Shown here piece by piece: positions 24,198-33,656 of a stretch of 64,000 nucleotides of DNA. Position 1 is the stretch's first letter, and each line of letters begins with the position of its first letter. The DNA comes from Larkinella insperata (GTDB lineage: Bacteria > Bacteroidota > Bacteroidia > Cytophagales > Spirosomataceae): positions 2,561,001 to 2,625,000 of the forward strand of contig NZ_CP110973.1 in NCBI RefSeq assembly GCF_026248825.1, in the 5' to 3' direction. The position numbers and the translations under genes are program-made. The notes under the pieces were generated by a model. It ran no database searches. It saw only the letters and a list, made by a program, of their open reading frames with translations, and was not told where the DNA came from.

Positions 24198-27100
24198 ATG
24201 AAAATAAACTTCTTACCCGGGCCTTCCCGGGCGAAGCAGGCATGCTTTCGTGTAAAATTACTGGTCGCTATGACACGGATCCTGTTTTTGCTGATTGCCA
24301 CGTTCACGCAGGTCGCGGCCGACGGCTTCAGCCAGAAAATCAACCTGAACGCGAAGAATGCTCCGCTGGAAATGGTGCTGACCAGCATCGAAAAACAAAC
24401 GTCGTACCTGTTTCTGTACGATAAGCTGGATTTACCGGAAGCGCAAAAAGTGTCGGTTCGGGTCAAAAACGCGACGATTGATCAGGCGCTAACGGCGGTT
24501 TTTCACAACCTTCCGCTCACATTCCGGATTTTCAATCAGACGATTGTGCTCAAAAAGGTGGTCAGAACCTTCGCCCCGGAAAGCCTGCTGCCGCTGAAAC
24601 TCCCCGAGATCAAACAGGCCATCAACCCCGTTCAGAAAACCGTCGAAGAAATTCCGCAGCGGGCGAATCGGCCCATCAAAGGCAAGGTGACCGACGAAAA
24701 CGGCAACGCGTTTCCGGGGGTTAGCATCGTGGTCAAGAATTCGCAGATGGGAACCACAACGGATAATACCGGTGAATACCGCCTGAACATCCCGGACGCG
24801 CTGGCCCAATCCGGCGATCTGACGCTGGTGGCCAGCTTTGTCGGGTACAAAAGCCAGGAAATCCGGCTGGGAAACCGGCAGGAAGTCAATTTTGGGATGG
24901 CGGTGGACACCAAAACCCTGAACGATGTGGTGGTGGTGGGCTACGGCACCCAGGCCAAAAGCAGCATCACCGGGTCGGTGGCGTCGGTACCCATGAAAAG
25001 CATTGCCAATCAGCCGTTGAGCAGTCTCGACCAGGCCATGGCCGGGCAGATCGCCGGGGTGAATGTGGCTCAGACCAAGGGCGCTCCGGGGGGCGGGGTG
25101 TCCGTCCGGGTGCGGGGAACGGGTTCCATCGGGGCCGGTAACGAGCCGCTGTACGTCATCGACGGTTTTCCGGTCGGCAGCGACTACAACAGCACCCTCA
25201 ATCCGCTCGCGACCATCAATCCCAACGACATCGAATCGATTGAAATTCTGAAGGATGCGTCGGCTGCGGCTATCTACGGGTCGCGGGGCAGCAACGGGGT
25301 CGTGCTGGTGACGACGAAACACGGCAAGTCGGGCAAGTCAACCGTGCAGTTCGATACCTATTACGGCTTGCAGCAGGTTGCCAACAAAATTGAGATGCTC
25401 AACGCCCGGGAATACGCCGAATACAACACCGAAGCTCGCAACAATGCCTGGGTGGATCGGGGCGGCAAGGCCACGGACCCCAACAACCTGCGTCCGGCCA
25501 ACCTGCAAATTCCCGAGATGTTCATGAATCCCGCTTCATTGGGCGAAGGAACCGACTGGCAGGATGAAGTTTTCCGCACGGCCCCCATTCAGAACCACCA
25601 GTTGTCGGTTTCCGGCGGTACGGACAAAACCCAGTTCTTCGTCTCCGGCGCTTATTTCAAGCAGGACGGTATTGTCATGAACACGGGTTTTGATCGCTAT
25701 TCGGCCCGGATTAACCTGGATCATCAGGTGTCGGACCGGGTGAAAATCGGGTTGAACCTGTCGCCCTCCTTTTCATCCAACAAACTGCTGCCTGTGGAAG
25801 ATCAGGTGTTTACCGGCGGGATTCTGGGCTCGGCTCTCTCGCTGCCGCCCACGGTGCCGGTGTATAACCCGGATGGCTCGTTCACGACCCTGCTGGGGCC
25901 TTCGACCTACAACATCGGGGTGATTGACAACCCAGTGGCCATCGCCAGCAAAATCCAGGACCGCAAGACGTTTTTCCGGACGCTGGGCAACGCCTACGCC
26001 GAAATCCGTATCCTCGAAGGATTGAAGTTCCGCACTTCGTTTGGATTGGATTACGCCGATTCCCGCCAGAGCGCTTATTATCCGTCCGACCTCGGGAGAG
26101 ATGGCGTGCCGCCCCCGGTTCAGGCGCGGGCTTCGGCCAACACCGCCCGGGATTTGAACTGGCTCAATGAGAACATTCTCAGCTACAAAAAAACCTTCGA
26201 CGGCAAGCACGAACTGGATGTACTGGCCGGTTTTACGGCGCAGAAAGCGCGGTCGGAATACGCGTCGCTGGCGGCTACCAACTTTCCAACGGATCTGGTT
26301 ACAACGCTGAATGCCGGTCAGGTCACCGGTGGCGGCACCGGCCTTTCGGAATGGTCGCTGCTGTCGTATCTGGGCCGGGTCAATTATACCTACGCGAGCA
26401 AATACCTGTTTTCGGCCACGGTTCGCCGGGACGGTTCGTCGCGGTTTGGCGCCAGCAATAAGTGGGGAACGTTCCCGTCGGCATCCGTCGGCTGGTCAAT
26501 TTCGGAAGAAGAATTTTTCAAGAATCAGCCGGTCGTGAGCGACCTGAAAATTCGGGCCAGTTACGGGTTGGCCGGGAACAACACCATTGGCAATTACAGC
26601 CAGATTGGTTTGTTATCCAACCGCCGGTACAGCTTCGGAGCCGCGACCGGAACCGTGGTGTACGGGCTGTACCCATCGTCCATCACCAACGACCAGCTCG
26701 GCTGGGAGATGATGCGTCAAATGGACATTGGGCTGGATTTCGGGGTGCTGCGCAACCGACTGACGTTCACGGTGGATTATTACAACAAAAACACCACCGA
26801 CCTGCTACTGAACGTTCCGGTCCCCGGATCGACCGGCTACGAAACCGCCTTGCAGAACATTGGAAAGGTAAACAACCGGGGCTGGGAGTTTAGCGTGAAT
26901 TCGAAAAATTTCACGAAAAGCTTTTTCAAATGGTCGACCAATTTCAACATTTCCTTTAACCGAAACAAAGTACTGGCGCTGGGGCCGGAAGGCAACCCGA
27001 TTATCTCCAAAAGCCCTTCGTTCAGCCCCAATACGCACATCACCCGCATCGGTTCGCCCATCGGGAGCTTCTGGGGGTACGAGGTGACTGGCATTTACCA

Positions 27101-27743
27101 AACGCAGGAAGAAGTAAATAATAGTCCGGCCGTCAAGGGAAGCACCGGGTCGCGACCGGGTGACCTGAAATTCCGGGACATCGACGGCGACGGAACCATT
27201 ACGCCCAACGACGTGACGATCATCGGTGACAATTATCCGGATTTCTTTTACGGAATCACCAACAACTTCAGCGTCGGCCGCTTCGACCTCAGCATCCTGG
27301 GCGACGGGGTGCAGGGCCTGCAACTGCTGAACGGTTCGCGCCGGAACATTGGTCTGGTCAACGGCAGCTACAGCCGCAAAGACGTGCTGGGCCGGTGGCA
27401 ATCGCCCGAAAATCCGGGTGATGGCCGGACGCCGAGGGCCAATGTGTCTCCAACGGGCGGCAACGTGAGCTACGTGTCGAGCCTGCTGGTCGAGGACGCG
27501 TCGTTCTTCCGGATTCGGAACATCAACCTGCGGTATGCGTTGCCCGAAACCGCCTGCAAAGCCCTGTTTATCCGGAATGCCAGCGTGAGTCTGTCGGTGC
27601 AGAACGCCTTGACGTTCACCAAATATCGGGGTTACAACCCCGAGCAGAGCCTGAACGGAAGCAGTTCGCTGACACCCGGTGTGGATTTCAACGGGTATCC
27701 GCTGGCCCGGACCTATACCCTTGGTTTAAATGTAATTTTCTAA
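24198..27743 (+). CDS. SusC/RagA-type TonB-linked transporter with N-terminal STN signalling domain
   Basis: A 1181-residue outer-membrane transducer-transporter. Order: signal peptide (to ~QVAADG, residue ~42), STN domain (~45-115, NAPLEMVLTSIEKQTSY...) that talks to FecR, carboxypeptidase-D-like domain (~165-240), plug (SLDQAMAGQIAGVNV; IESIEILKDASAAAIYG; GSNGVVLVTTKHG), then the barrel. The start at ATG 24198 gives the MKINF N-terminus common in this family; an in-frame TTG at 24087 would add 37 residues with no signal character. The preceding ECF sigma and FecR genes imply substrate-induced autoregulation. SusD follows after 26 bases. Confidence 0.96.
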   Translation: MKINFLPGPSRAKQACFRVKLLVAMTRILFLLIATFTQVAADGFSQKINLNAKNAPLEMVLTSIEKQTSYLFLYDKLDLPEAQKVSVRVKNATIDQALTAVFHNLPLTFRIFNQTIVLKKVVRTFAPESLLPLKLPEIKQAINPVQKTVEEIPQRANRPIKGKVTDENGNAFPGVSIVVKNSQMGTTTDNTGEYRLNIPDALAQSGDLTLVASFVGYKSQEIRLGNRQEVNFGMAVDTKTLNDVVVVGYGTQAKSSITGSVASVPMKSIANQPLSSLDQAMAGQIAGVNVAQTKGAPGGGVSVRVRGTGSIGAGNEPLYVIDGFPVGSDYNSTLNPLATINPNDIESIEILKDASAAAIYGSRGSNGVVLVTTKHGKSGKSTVQFDTYYGLQQVANKIEMLNAREYAEYNTEARNNAWVDRGGKATDPNNLRPANLQIPEMFMNPASLGEGTDWQDEVFRTAPIQNHQLSVSGGTDKTQFFVSGAYFKQDGIVMNTGFDRYSARINLDHQVSDRVKIGLNLSPSFSSNKLLPVEDQVFTGGILGSALSLPPTVPVYNPDGSFTTLLGPSTYNIGVIDNPVAIASKIQDRKTFFRTLGNAYAEIRILEGLKFRTSFGLDYADSRQSAYYPSDLGRDGVPPPVQARASANTARDLNWLNENILSYKKTFDGKHELDVLAGFTAQKARSEYASLAATNFPTDLVTTLNAGQVTGGGTGLSEWSLLSYLGRVNYTYASKYLFSATVRRDGSSRFGASNKWGTFPSASVGWSISEEEFFKNQPVVSDLKIRASYGLAGNNTIGNYSQIGLLSNRRYSFGAATGTVVYGLYPSSITNDQLGWEMMRQMDIGLDFGVLRNRLTFTVDYYNKNTTDLLLNVPVPGSTGYETALQNIGKVNNRGWEFSVNSKNFTKSFFKWSTNFNISFNRNKVLALGPEGNPIISKSPSFSPNTHITRIGSPIGSFWGYEVTGIYQTQEEVNNSPAVKGSTGSRPGDLKFRDIDGDGTITPNDVTIIGDNYPDFFYGITNNFSVGRFDLSILGDGVQGLQLLNGSRRNIGLVNGSYSRKDVLGRWQSPENPGDGRTPRANVSPTGGNVSYVSSLLVEDASFFRIRNINLRYALPETACKALFIRNASVSLSVQNALTFTKYRGYNPEQSLNGSSSLTPGVDFNGYPLARTYTLGLNVIF

Positions 27744-27769
27744 ACCCTGACCTTAACGTAACGTAACAG

Positions 27770-29212
27770 ATGAAATTTCGTCTATTGATCATCGGCGCAC
27801 TCAGCCTGGGGCTGGCCAGTTGTTCGGATTTTCTGGAACTGGCCCCCAAAGACGCGATGAACGTCAAGAATTTTTACCGGAATGCCTCCGATATGCAGGC
27901 CGCCGTCAATGCCGCCTACGGAATGCTGACGACGGCCGGTGAATACGGGTATGCCTATTACAACGTGGGCGAAGTCCGCTCCGACAATACGATGAACTGG
28001 GAAGGCGGGGGTAACCTGCCTGATGCCGAACTCGACCAGTTCAAAATGGCCTCCACCAACGAAATCATCCGGCTGATGTGGCTGGATACCTACCGGGGCA
28101 TTCTGGCCTGTAACGCGGTACTGGACCATATAGGTGGGGCGACGATGGACCAGGCGCTGCGGGACCGGTTTATTGGAGAAGCCAAATTCCTGCGGGCGCT
28201 GATGTATTTCAATCTGGTCCGGACGTTTGGGGATGTGCCGCTGGTCGTTTCCGAAACCAAGTCGGTAGCCGAAGGGTACACCCAGTCGAGAAGACCTGCG
28301 TCGGAAGTCTACAGCCAGATCATGGCGGACCTGACCGACGCCGAGCAAAAACTGCCGGTTTCGTACACGGGCAGCGACATGGGACGGGCCACGAAGGGAG
28401 CGGCCCGGGGCCTGCTCGGCAAGGTATACCTGACCACCGGCGATTTTGCGAAAGCAAAGGACAAACTCAAGGAAGTGATCGACCAGAACACCTATCAACT
28501 GCTGGACGATTACAAGGCGCTGTGGCTCGTAGCGAACGCCAACAACCAGGAGTCCCTATTTGAAGTGCAGTTCAAGAAAGGCGGCACCGGAACGGGCAGC
28601 AACTTTTACAACAACTTTGCGCCCCGGAACTCCGGCACCTCCGTCATTAAAGTCGGCTTTCCGAGCGGACGTAACATCCCGACGGCGGATCTGATTGCCG
28701 CCTACGAACCCGGCGATGTTCGCAAGGACGCGTCGCTGGCCTTGGGCTACACGGATGGTGTGACGGGGAAGTTTGTGGCGGACCCCTACACGCTGAAATT
28801 TCAGGACACGCCGTTTGCGGAAGGCGATGCGGACAACAATTGGCCGGTGCTCCGGTACGCCGACGTGCTGCTGATGTACGCCGAGGCTCTGAACGAAGCG
28901 AACGGCGGCCCGACGGCGGAAGCGCTGGACGCTATCAATGCGGTTCGGAAACGGGCCAAGCTGGCTCCGCTGCCATCAGGAATCAACAAGGCGGCTTTTG
29001 CGCTGGCCATCGAGCACGAGCGGCAGGTGGAACTGGCGTTTGAAGGGCACCGCTGGTTTGATCTGGTGCGGACGGGTCGGGCGGTTCCGGTGATGAATGG
29101 TCATTTTAAAGGGCCGGTCGTGCAGGAGTTCAACAAGGTTTTTCCGATTCCGCAGACCCAGATTGACGTCAATCCACAGGGAATCACGCAAAACCCCGGT
29201 TATACCTTCTAA
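27770..29212 (+). CDS. SusD/RagB-type lipoprotein
   Basis: A 480-residue surface lipoprotein with lipobox GLASC (Cys ~18) followed by S-D-F-L-E, an acidic surface-export signal. SusD landmarks: AKFLRALMYFNLVRTFGDVPL at ~140-160, a TPR-like KGAARGLLGKVYLTTGDF segment, and the closing LAIEHERQVELAFEGHRWFDLVRTG with FPIPQTQIDVNP near the end. It partners the STN-SusC encoded just upstream. Ligand specificity cannot be deduced. A stable hairpin follows the stop. Confidence 0.96.
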   Translation: MKFRLLIIGALSLGLASCSDFLELAPKDAMNVKNFYRNASDMQAAVNAAYGMLTTAGEYGYAYYNVGEVRSDNTMNWEGGGNLPDAELDQFKMASTNEIIRLMWLDTYRGILACNAVLDHIGGATMDQALRDRFIGEAKFLRALMYFNLVRTFGDVPLVVSETKSVAEGYTQSRRPASEVYSQIMADLTDAEQKLPVSYTGSDMGRATKGAARGLLGKVYLTTGDFAKAKDKLKEVIDQNTYQLLDDYKALWLVANANNQESLFEVQFKKGGTGTGSNFYNNFAPRNSGTSVIKVGFPSGRNIPTADLIAAYEPGDVRKDASLALGYTDGVTGKFVADPYTLKFQDTPFAEGDADNNWPVLRYADVLLMYAEALNEANGGPTAEALDAINAVRKRAKLAPLPSGINKAAFALAIEHERQVELAFEGHRWFDLVRTGRAVPVMNGHFKGPVVQEFNKVFPIPQTQIDVNPQGITQNPGYTF

Positions 29213-29232
29213 AAAACAACCAAGCTTTCACA

Positions 29233-29272
29233 GGAGCGACTCGCATTGGCTTTCGTTGGGTAGGGTCGCTCC
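29233..29272 (+). terminator. Intercistronic hairpin after SusD
   Basis: GGAGCGAC (29233-29240) pairs perfectly with GTCGCTCC (29265-29272) around a 24-base loop in the 78-base gap before the carboxypeptidase gene. The tail ACCTTTATC has only a short T-run, so it may attenuate or process the transcript rather than end it, lowering expression of the enzymes relative to SusC/SusD. Confidence 0.45.
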
Positions 29273-29290
29273 ACCTTTATCAAGCATTTA

Positions 29291-30559
29291 ATGAACAACA
29301 TAAATTATCTGCGTCTGCTGGTTTTATCCCTCTTCGGATTAACCAACGCTTTGGGAGTCGCTCGGGCCGATGCGTTCGGGCTAACGTCCCGCCCAAATTC
29401 AATGCGGATCGACACGGTGTCGGCTTCGTCGGTTTTTATCCATACCGGTTTTGAGAACGCGTCCCCGATGAACTGGGAGATCGACGCCGAGGGGCGGGTG
29501 GTCGGCCGTCTGGTGTATGACCACGAGCGGTTTTCAATCAACCGGGCGGTTAACCACTTTCATTTCCGGGTGGAAGCCCCGGTTGGCAAGGAGGTAACGA
29601 TTATCCTGCAAAACTTTGATAACATCTGGAACCGTACTCCGGCCAGTTCCATCTCCAAACGGACCCCCATCGTTGTTTCTTTTGACAACAAAACCTGGGA
29701 GAGCCGCCCCACCGAGTTGATTTCGGGCAATCGGTTGCAGTTCACGCTGAAAATGACCGGTCCTAGTGCCTACATCGCCAGCCTGGAGCCCTACCGAATC
29801 AGCGATCTGGACCGGTTTCTGGCCAAAATCCGAACGCACAAACTGATTACCGTCACACCCATCGGGTACACCGCCGAGGGGAAGTCACTGGAAATTATTA
29901 AAGTGGGCAACGAAAAAGCGCCGAAGCGGCTGTTTATCCGGGCGCGGGCGCATTCCTTCGAAACGGGCGGCAACTGGACGGTCGAAGGGCTGGTCAACCG
30001 GTTGCTGAAGGACGATGCCGAGTCGAGGCTGTACCTGAAAAATTACTGCGTGTACATTCTGCCGATGGCCAACAAGGACGGTGTGGCGCGGGGCCGAACG
30101 CGGTTCAACGCCAACGGCTACGACCTGAACCGCAAGTGGGATAGGGCCGCTGATTCGCTGGTGGCACCGGAGAACTATTTTCTGGAAAAATGGCTGCAAA
30201 AGATGATTCGGGAAAACAAAAAACCGGACCTGGCCATCGACCTGCACAACGACCCCGGCGGTTACCTGCACATCAGCCGACCCGCGGGCGACATCACGGC
30301 TTACCTAGCCAATATGAAGAAGCTCGAAACGCTTTTGCGGAAATACACCTGGTTTACGGAGGGTTCCACCAATCCCCAGTTCCGCAACCCCGGCTCGCTG
30401 GGCGAGGGTTTCATGGAACGGTTTGGCATCCAGGCGCTGGTCTATGAGCTGAATTACGAGTGGATTGAAGGCTTGAAAAAAGCCCCGCTGGCCCAGGATT
30501 GGGTCCTATTGGGCAGCAAACTGCCGGAGGTGTTTTACCATTACTTCCAAAACCCGTAA
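29291..30559 (+). CDS. Secreted M14-family zinc carboxypeptidase with N-terminal beta domain
   Basis: A 422-residue protein with a signal peptide (to ~ARADA, residue 28). An N-terminal beta-sandwich (~48-170) resembles that of cytosolic-type carboxypeptidases. The M14 catalytic domain follows: zinc ligands H221-x-x-E224, H319 (DLHND), the substrate-binding NANGYDLNRKWD segment (N279, R281), and a late glutamate in LVYELNYEWIEG (E386 or E390). It should cleave C-terminal residues or amide-linked groups in the periplasm. Four bases separate it from the PQQ-type gene, so the two are co-translated. Its presence beside glycan-uptake genes suggests a glycopeptide or peptidoglycan-like substrate, but this is inference. 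Confidence 0.9.
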   Translation: MNNINYLRLLVLSLFGLTNALGVARADAFGLTSRPNSMRIDTVSASSVFIHTGFENASPMNWEIDAEGRVVGRLVYDHERFSINRAVNHFHFRVEAPVGKEVTIILQNFDNIWNRTPASSISKRTPIVVSFDNKTWESRPTELISGNRLQFTLKMTGPSAYIASLEPYRISDLDRFLAKIRTHKLITVTPIGYTAEGKSLEIIKVGNEKAPKRLFIRARAHSFETGGNWTVEGLVNRLLKDDAESRLYLKNYCVYILPMANKDGVARGRTRFNANGYDLNRKWDRAADSLVAPENYFLEKWLQKMIRENKKPDLAIDLHNDPGGYLHISRPAGDITAYLANMKKLETLLRKYTWFTEGSTNPQFRNPGSLGEGFMERFGIQALVYELNYEWIEGLKKAPLAQDWVLLGSKLPEVFYHYFQNP

Positions 30560-30563
30560 CCGA

Positions 30564-32084
30564 ATGCGGAAGCGAGTGCCTTTGCCGATCGGATGGGTCG
30601 GCCTACTTCTTTTTCTGATCGCATCCGTCAGCTTTCGCGTGCCGGGAATGCTAAATGTGAGGGTGGAGCCCGCCGAAAGCTACACCCTGGATTCGACCCG
30701 GTTGGATGTTAAAACCGTGGCGGTCAACCTGAACGTGCCCTGGGACATGGTCTGGGGACCCGACAACTGGATCTGGTTTACCGAACAGGACGGGAAAGTC
30801 CGGCGGCTCAATCCGGAGACGGGGCAAATTATTGACCTGCTGCAAATCGGTGACTACTACCGGAAGCGGTTGGGGCTGGCGAGCATGGTGCTGCATCCCG
30901 ACTGGAAAAAAACTCCGCAAGTGTTTATCAACTACACCCACATTCAAAAGGATTCTGTCATTGTATCCAAACTGGTTCGGTATACCTACAACGGGAAAAT
31001 CTTAACCCATCCCACGCTGCTGTACCAAATTCCGGGGTATCTGGGGCATAACGGTTCCCGGCTGGTTATCAGCAAAGACCGGAAACTTCTGTGGGCCACC
31101 GGCGATCTGAAGCAGCACGAAACCATTTTAGAGCCGAACGCGACCAACGGCAAGGTGCTGCGCCTGAACCTCGACGGCACCATTCCCGCCGACAATCCCT
31201 TTCCGGGCAGCCCGGTGTGGTCGATGGGTTTCCGGGTGCCGCAGGGGCTGGCGTATACGGACAATGGCAATCTGTTTATTGCCGAACACGGGGATGCCAC
31301 CGACGACGAAGTGAACCGGGTGGTGAAGGGAGCTAGTTACGGCTGGCCCCACATCGCCGGTTTCAGTGATCTTCCCGGCGAAGAACGGTATGCCGCTGAG
31401 CATCCCAGCGTATTTCCGGTCAAAGCCTGGACGCCCACCATTGCCCCGGCGGGGATGGACTATTACAACGGCAACATTCCGGAATGGAAAAATGCCCTGC
31501 TGCTCACCACGTTGAAAGATCAAAGCCTGCGGGTACTCCGGCTGGACGCTCGGCGGGAGACGATTATCGACGAGCAGATTCATTTCTCAAAGCAGTTTGG
31601 CCGTCTGCGCGACGTATGTGTGTCGCCCTCGGGCGCGGTCTATATCTCCACCAGCAACCGTGACTGGAACCCACCCGCCAATTTCCCACTTCCCACCGAC
31701 GACCGCATTATCCGCATTAGCCGGGCGGGCGTCATTCCGAAAGCCGCACGGGTTGCCAATGTTCAGAAAAATACCGGGCCCCAATCAGCGGCTTTGTTGT
31801 ATGCGAGTTACTGCGCATCCTGCCACAAACCAGATGGGCGCGGGGTACCGGGTTCTTTTCCGTCTCTGCTCACGTCGGCCCGGCTGAAAGGCGACAAAAA
31901 GGCGCTGATTGCCTTCGTCTTGCAGGGTTCCCAGTCGGCGTCTGGGGAGGGAATGCCCGCTTTCAGTTTTATGACCGATGCCCAACTGGCCGAAGTTGTC
32001 TCGTACGCCCGCGTCAACCTGGCAAAGGAAGCATCGGCGGTTTCGGTCGAGGAAATAAAGCAGGTCAGGATTGATAAAAAATAA
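30564..32084 (+). CDS. PQQ-type sugar dehydrogenase propeller fused to cytochrome c
   Basis: A 506-residue periplasmic protein: hydrophobic N-terminal signal (~8-28), a soluble glucose/sorbosone dehydrogenase beta-propeller (~50-395; LNVPWDMVWGPD, LASMVLHPDW, IAEHGDATDDEVNRV and GASYGWPHIAG are family landmarks), then a C-terminal class I cytochrome c with C417-x-x-C420-H421 and an axial-Met candidate in GMPAFSFM. The fusion would oxidise a sugar or aldehyde using PQQ and pass electrons through the haem to the respiratory chain. No PQQ biosynthesis gene is in the window. It follows the carboxypeptidase by 4 bases. Confidence 0.92.
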   Translation: MRKRVPLPIGWVGLLLFLIASVSFRVPGMLNVRVEPAESYTLDSTRLDVKTVAVNLNVPWDMVWGPDNWIWFTEQDGKVRRLNPETGQIIDLLQIGDYYRKRLGLASMVLHPDWKKTPQVFINYTHIQKDSVIVSKLVRYTYNGKILTHPTLLYQIPGYLGHNGSRLVISKDRKLLWATGDLKQHETILEPNATNGKVLRLNLDGTIPADNPFPGSPVWSMGFRVPQGLAYTDNGNLFIAEHGDATDDEVNRVVKGASYGWPHIAGFSDLPGEERYAAEHPSVFPVKAWTPTIAPAGMDYYNGNIPEWKNALLLTTLKDQSLRVLRLDARRETIIDEQIHFSKQFGRLRDVCVSPSGAVYISTSNRDWNPPANFPLPTDDRIIRISRAGVIPKAARVANVQKNTGPQSAALLYASYCASCHKPDGRGVPGSFPSLLTSARLKGDKKALIAFVLQGSQSASGEGMPAFSFMTDAQLAEVVSYARVNLAKEASAVSVEEIKQVRIDKK

Positions 32085-32160
32085 CGGATGCGTAAATATT
32101 TGGGCAGAACGTTAAAAATTCAGGTAGTTCCGCTTTTCAGCTAAAAAGCAATTCGTGCGA

Positions 32161-33507
32161 ATGATTCTGGAAGCTTCCGAATCGGCACGGATTAGTTTGT
32201 CGCGCATCACCATGAACGAAGGGCAGGTATACCGCACTCTTTACAAAGGCTGGACGGCCCTCGGGATGCGTAACCAATGGCTGACGCTCCAGATTCTGCC
32301 GCAGTTGGGCGGACGAATCCTGCAAATGACGCTGGACGGTTACGATTTCTTTTTTGTTAACCCGGCCCTCGAAGGCTTCGAACCCGACGAAAGCCGTCTG
32401 GGCGAAAACGGGAGCTGGCTGAACTTCGGCGGGGAAAAAATCTGGCCCGCTCCCCAGGGGTGGGATTCGCCCGACAGCTGGCCCGGTCCGCCCGATCCCG
32501 TTTTCGACAGCGGGGTGTTTGAGGTATTGCCCCCGGAAGAGAAATCTCCCAACCGACTGACGCTGCGAAGTGCGGTCGATCCCTACACCGGTCTCCAACT
32601 CACCAAGGCTATTATGTTGTCCGAAAACCGTTCGGAAGTCGTGGTCGAAGCCACCTTTGCCAACCGGAGCACCACGCCCCGGCCGTGGTCCATCTGGCCG
32701 GTGTTGCAGTTGAATACGCCCGACTGGCAGGCAGCCGGCCGGTATCAGGTTACCAGTCCGATGACGCCGGACCGGGCCGAAAATTCTGGCTTCCGGGTAT
32801 TGCACGGGTTGGTAAATAATCCCCAGTTTGGACCGGATGCGCACGGCAATCTGGTTGTGAACTACCAGTACCTGGTGGGCAAAGTAGGCCTGGACAGCCC
32901 GGCCAACTGGGTGGCCTTCTGTGACCGGCAAACCGGCCGGGTGCTGGTTGCCTCGGCGACCTACCAGCCCGGAATGCCTTACCCCGAAGGAACCTCCGTG
33001 CAAATCTGGACCCAGGGCCGGGGGCAGATTTACGCCAATCATCAGGTAACCGATTTGCCAAATGACCCGCAGTTGACCCCGCCGTATCTGGAAATGGAGC
33101 TACTGTCGCCCCTGAAAACCATGCTTCCCGGAGCGCAACTGCGGTTTGTATACCGGATGCGGGCCTGCACGGTTCCGGCCGGTGCGGAAGTGAAAACGGT
33201 TAACGAATTCGGGGTGGTAACGGAGTTTCTGAAAGCCGTGCTTCTTGGTGAGACCATCCAGGTAACGGGCCAATTCGGTGTGTTTGCTCAGGGCGAAGTT
33301 TCCCTGCAATTCATGAACGAGCAGGGGCAACGGGTTCATCCGCTTTCTGGTATGGCTTCCTGGCTTGTAGACCCCAGGACGGCTTTCTGCCTGGATTTTC
33401 AGCTACCGATAAACGAGTTGCCAGCCCACTCAATCGCCCAAGTCGTTCTTCATTTCACGGAAGCAGATAACATTTTTTCGGGTGACCTGAGCCATTCAGA
33501 CCTTTAA
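32161..33507 (+). CDS. DUF4380 protein (galactose-mutarotase-like fold)
   Basis: A 448-residue protein with no signal peptide. The N-terminal half matches DUF4380: LTLQILPQLGGRILQMTLDG (~40-60), NPALEGF, and the WLNFGGEKIWPAPQGW segment (~95-110), a carbohydrate-binding supersandwich related to aldose 1-epimerases. The catalytic His pair of true epimerases is not evident, so it may bind or sense sugars. The start is uncertain: ATG 32161 is used, but ATG 32212 (before NEGQVYRTLYKGW) is plausible. It ends the second uptake module, 76 bases after the dehydrogenase. Confidence 0.85.
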   Translation: MILEASESARISLSRITMNEGQVYRTLYKGWTALGMRNQWLTLQILPQLGGRILQMTLDGYDFFFVNPALEGFEPDESRLGENGSWLNFGGEKIWPAPQGWDSPDSWPGPPDPVFDSGVFEVLPPEEKSPNRLTLRSAVDPYTGLQLTKAIMLSENRSEVVVEATFANRSTTPRPWSIWPVLQLNTPDWQAAGRYQVTSPMTPDRAENSGFRVLHGLVNNPQFGPDAHGNLVVNYQYLVGKVGLDSPANWVAFCDRQTGRVLVASATYQPGMPYPEGTSVQIWTQGRGQIYANHQVTDLPNDPQLTPPYLEMELLSPLKTMLPGAQLRFVYRMRACTVPAGAEVKTVNEFGVVTEFLKAVLLGETIQVTGQFGVFAQGEVSLQFMNEQGQRVHPLSGMASWLVDPRTAFCLDFQLPINELPAHSIAQVVLHFTEADNIFSGDLSHSDL

Positions 33508-33550
33508 CTACCCGACGGATTTTCTTCGACAAGTGAAAAAGTGTGTCGTT

Positions 33551-33562
33551 AAATTGTCCATC
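33551..33562 (+). promoter_or_regulatory. ATTGTCCATCTT site upstream of the GH2 operon
   Basis: This 12-mer lies 95 bases before the GH2 start and occurs again, identical and in the same orientation, at 42302-42313 before the third SusC gene. The AraC regulator gene lies between the two operons, so this may be its operator. Inference from co-location only. Confidence 0.35.
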
Positions 33563-33656
33563 TTTTTCCGAATTAATGCTATGGTTTATCGGGTATAAAC
33601 TTGTGTTTTTTGCATATTCTTCGAGTTGATCTTTCTTCCGTAACCAACTGCTACGT

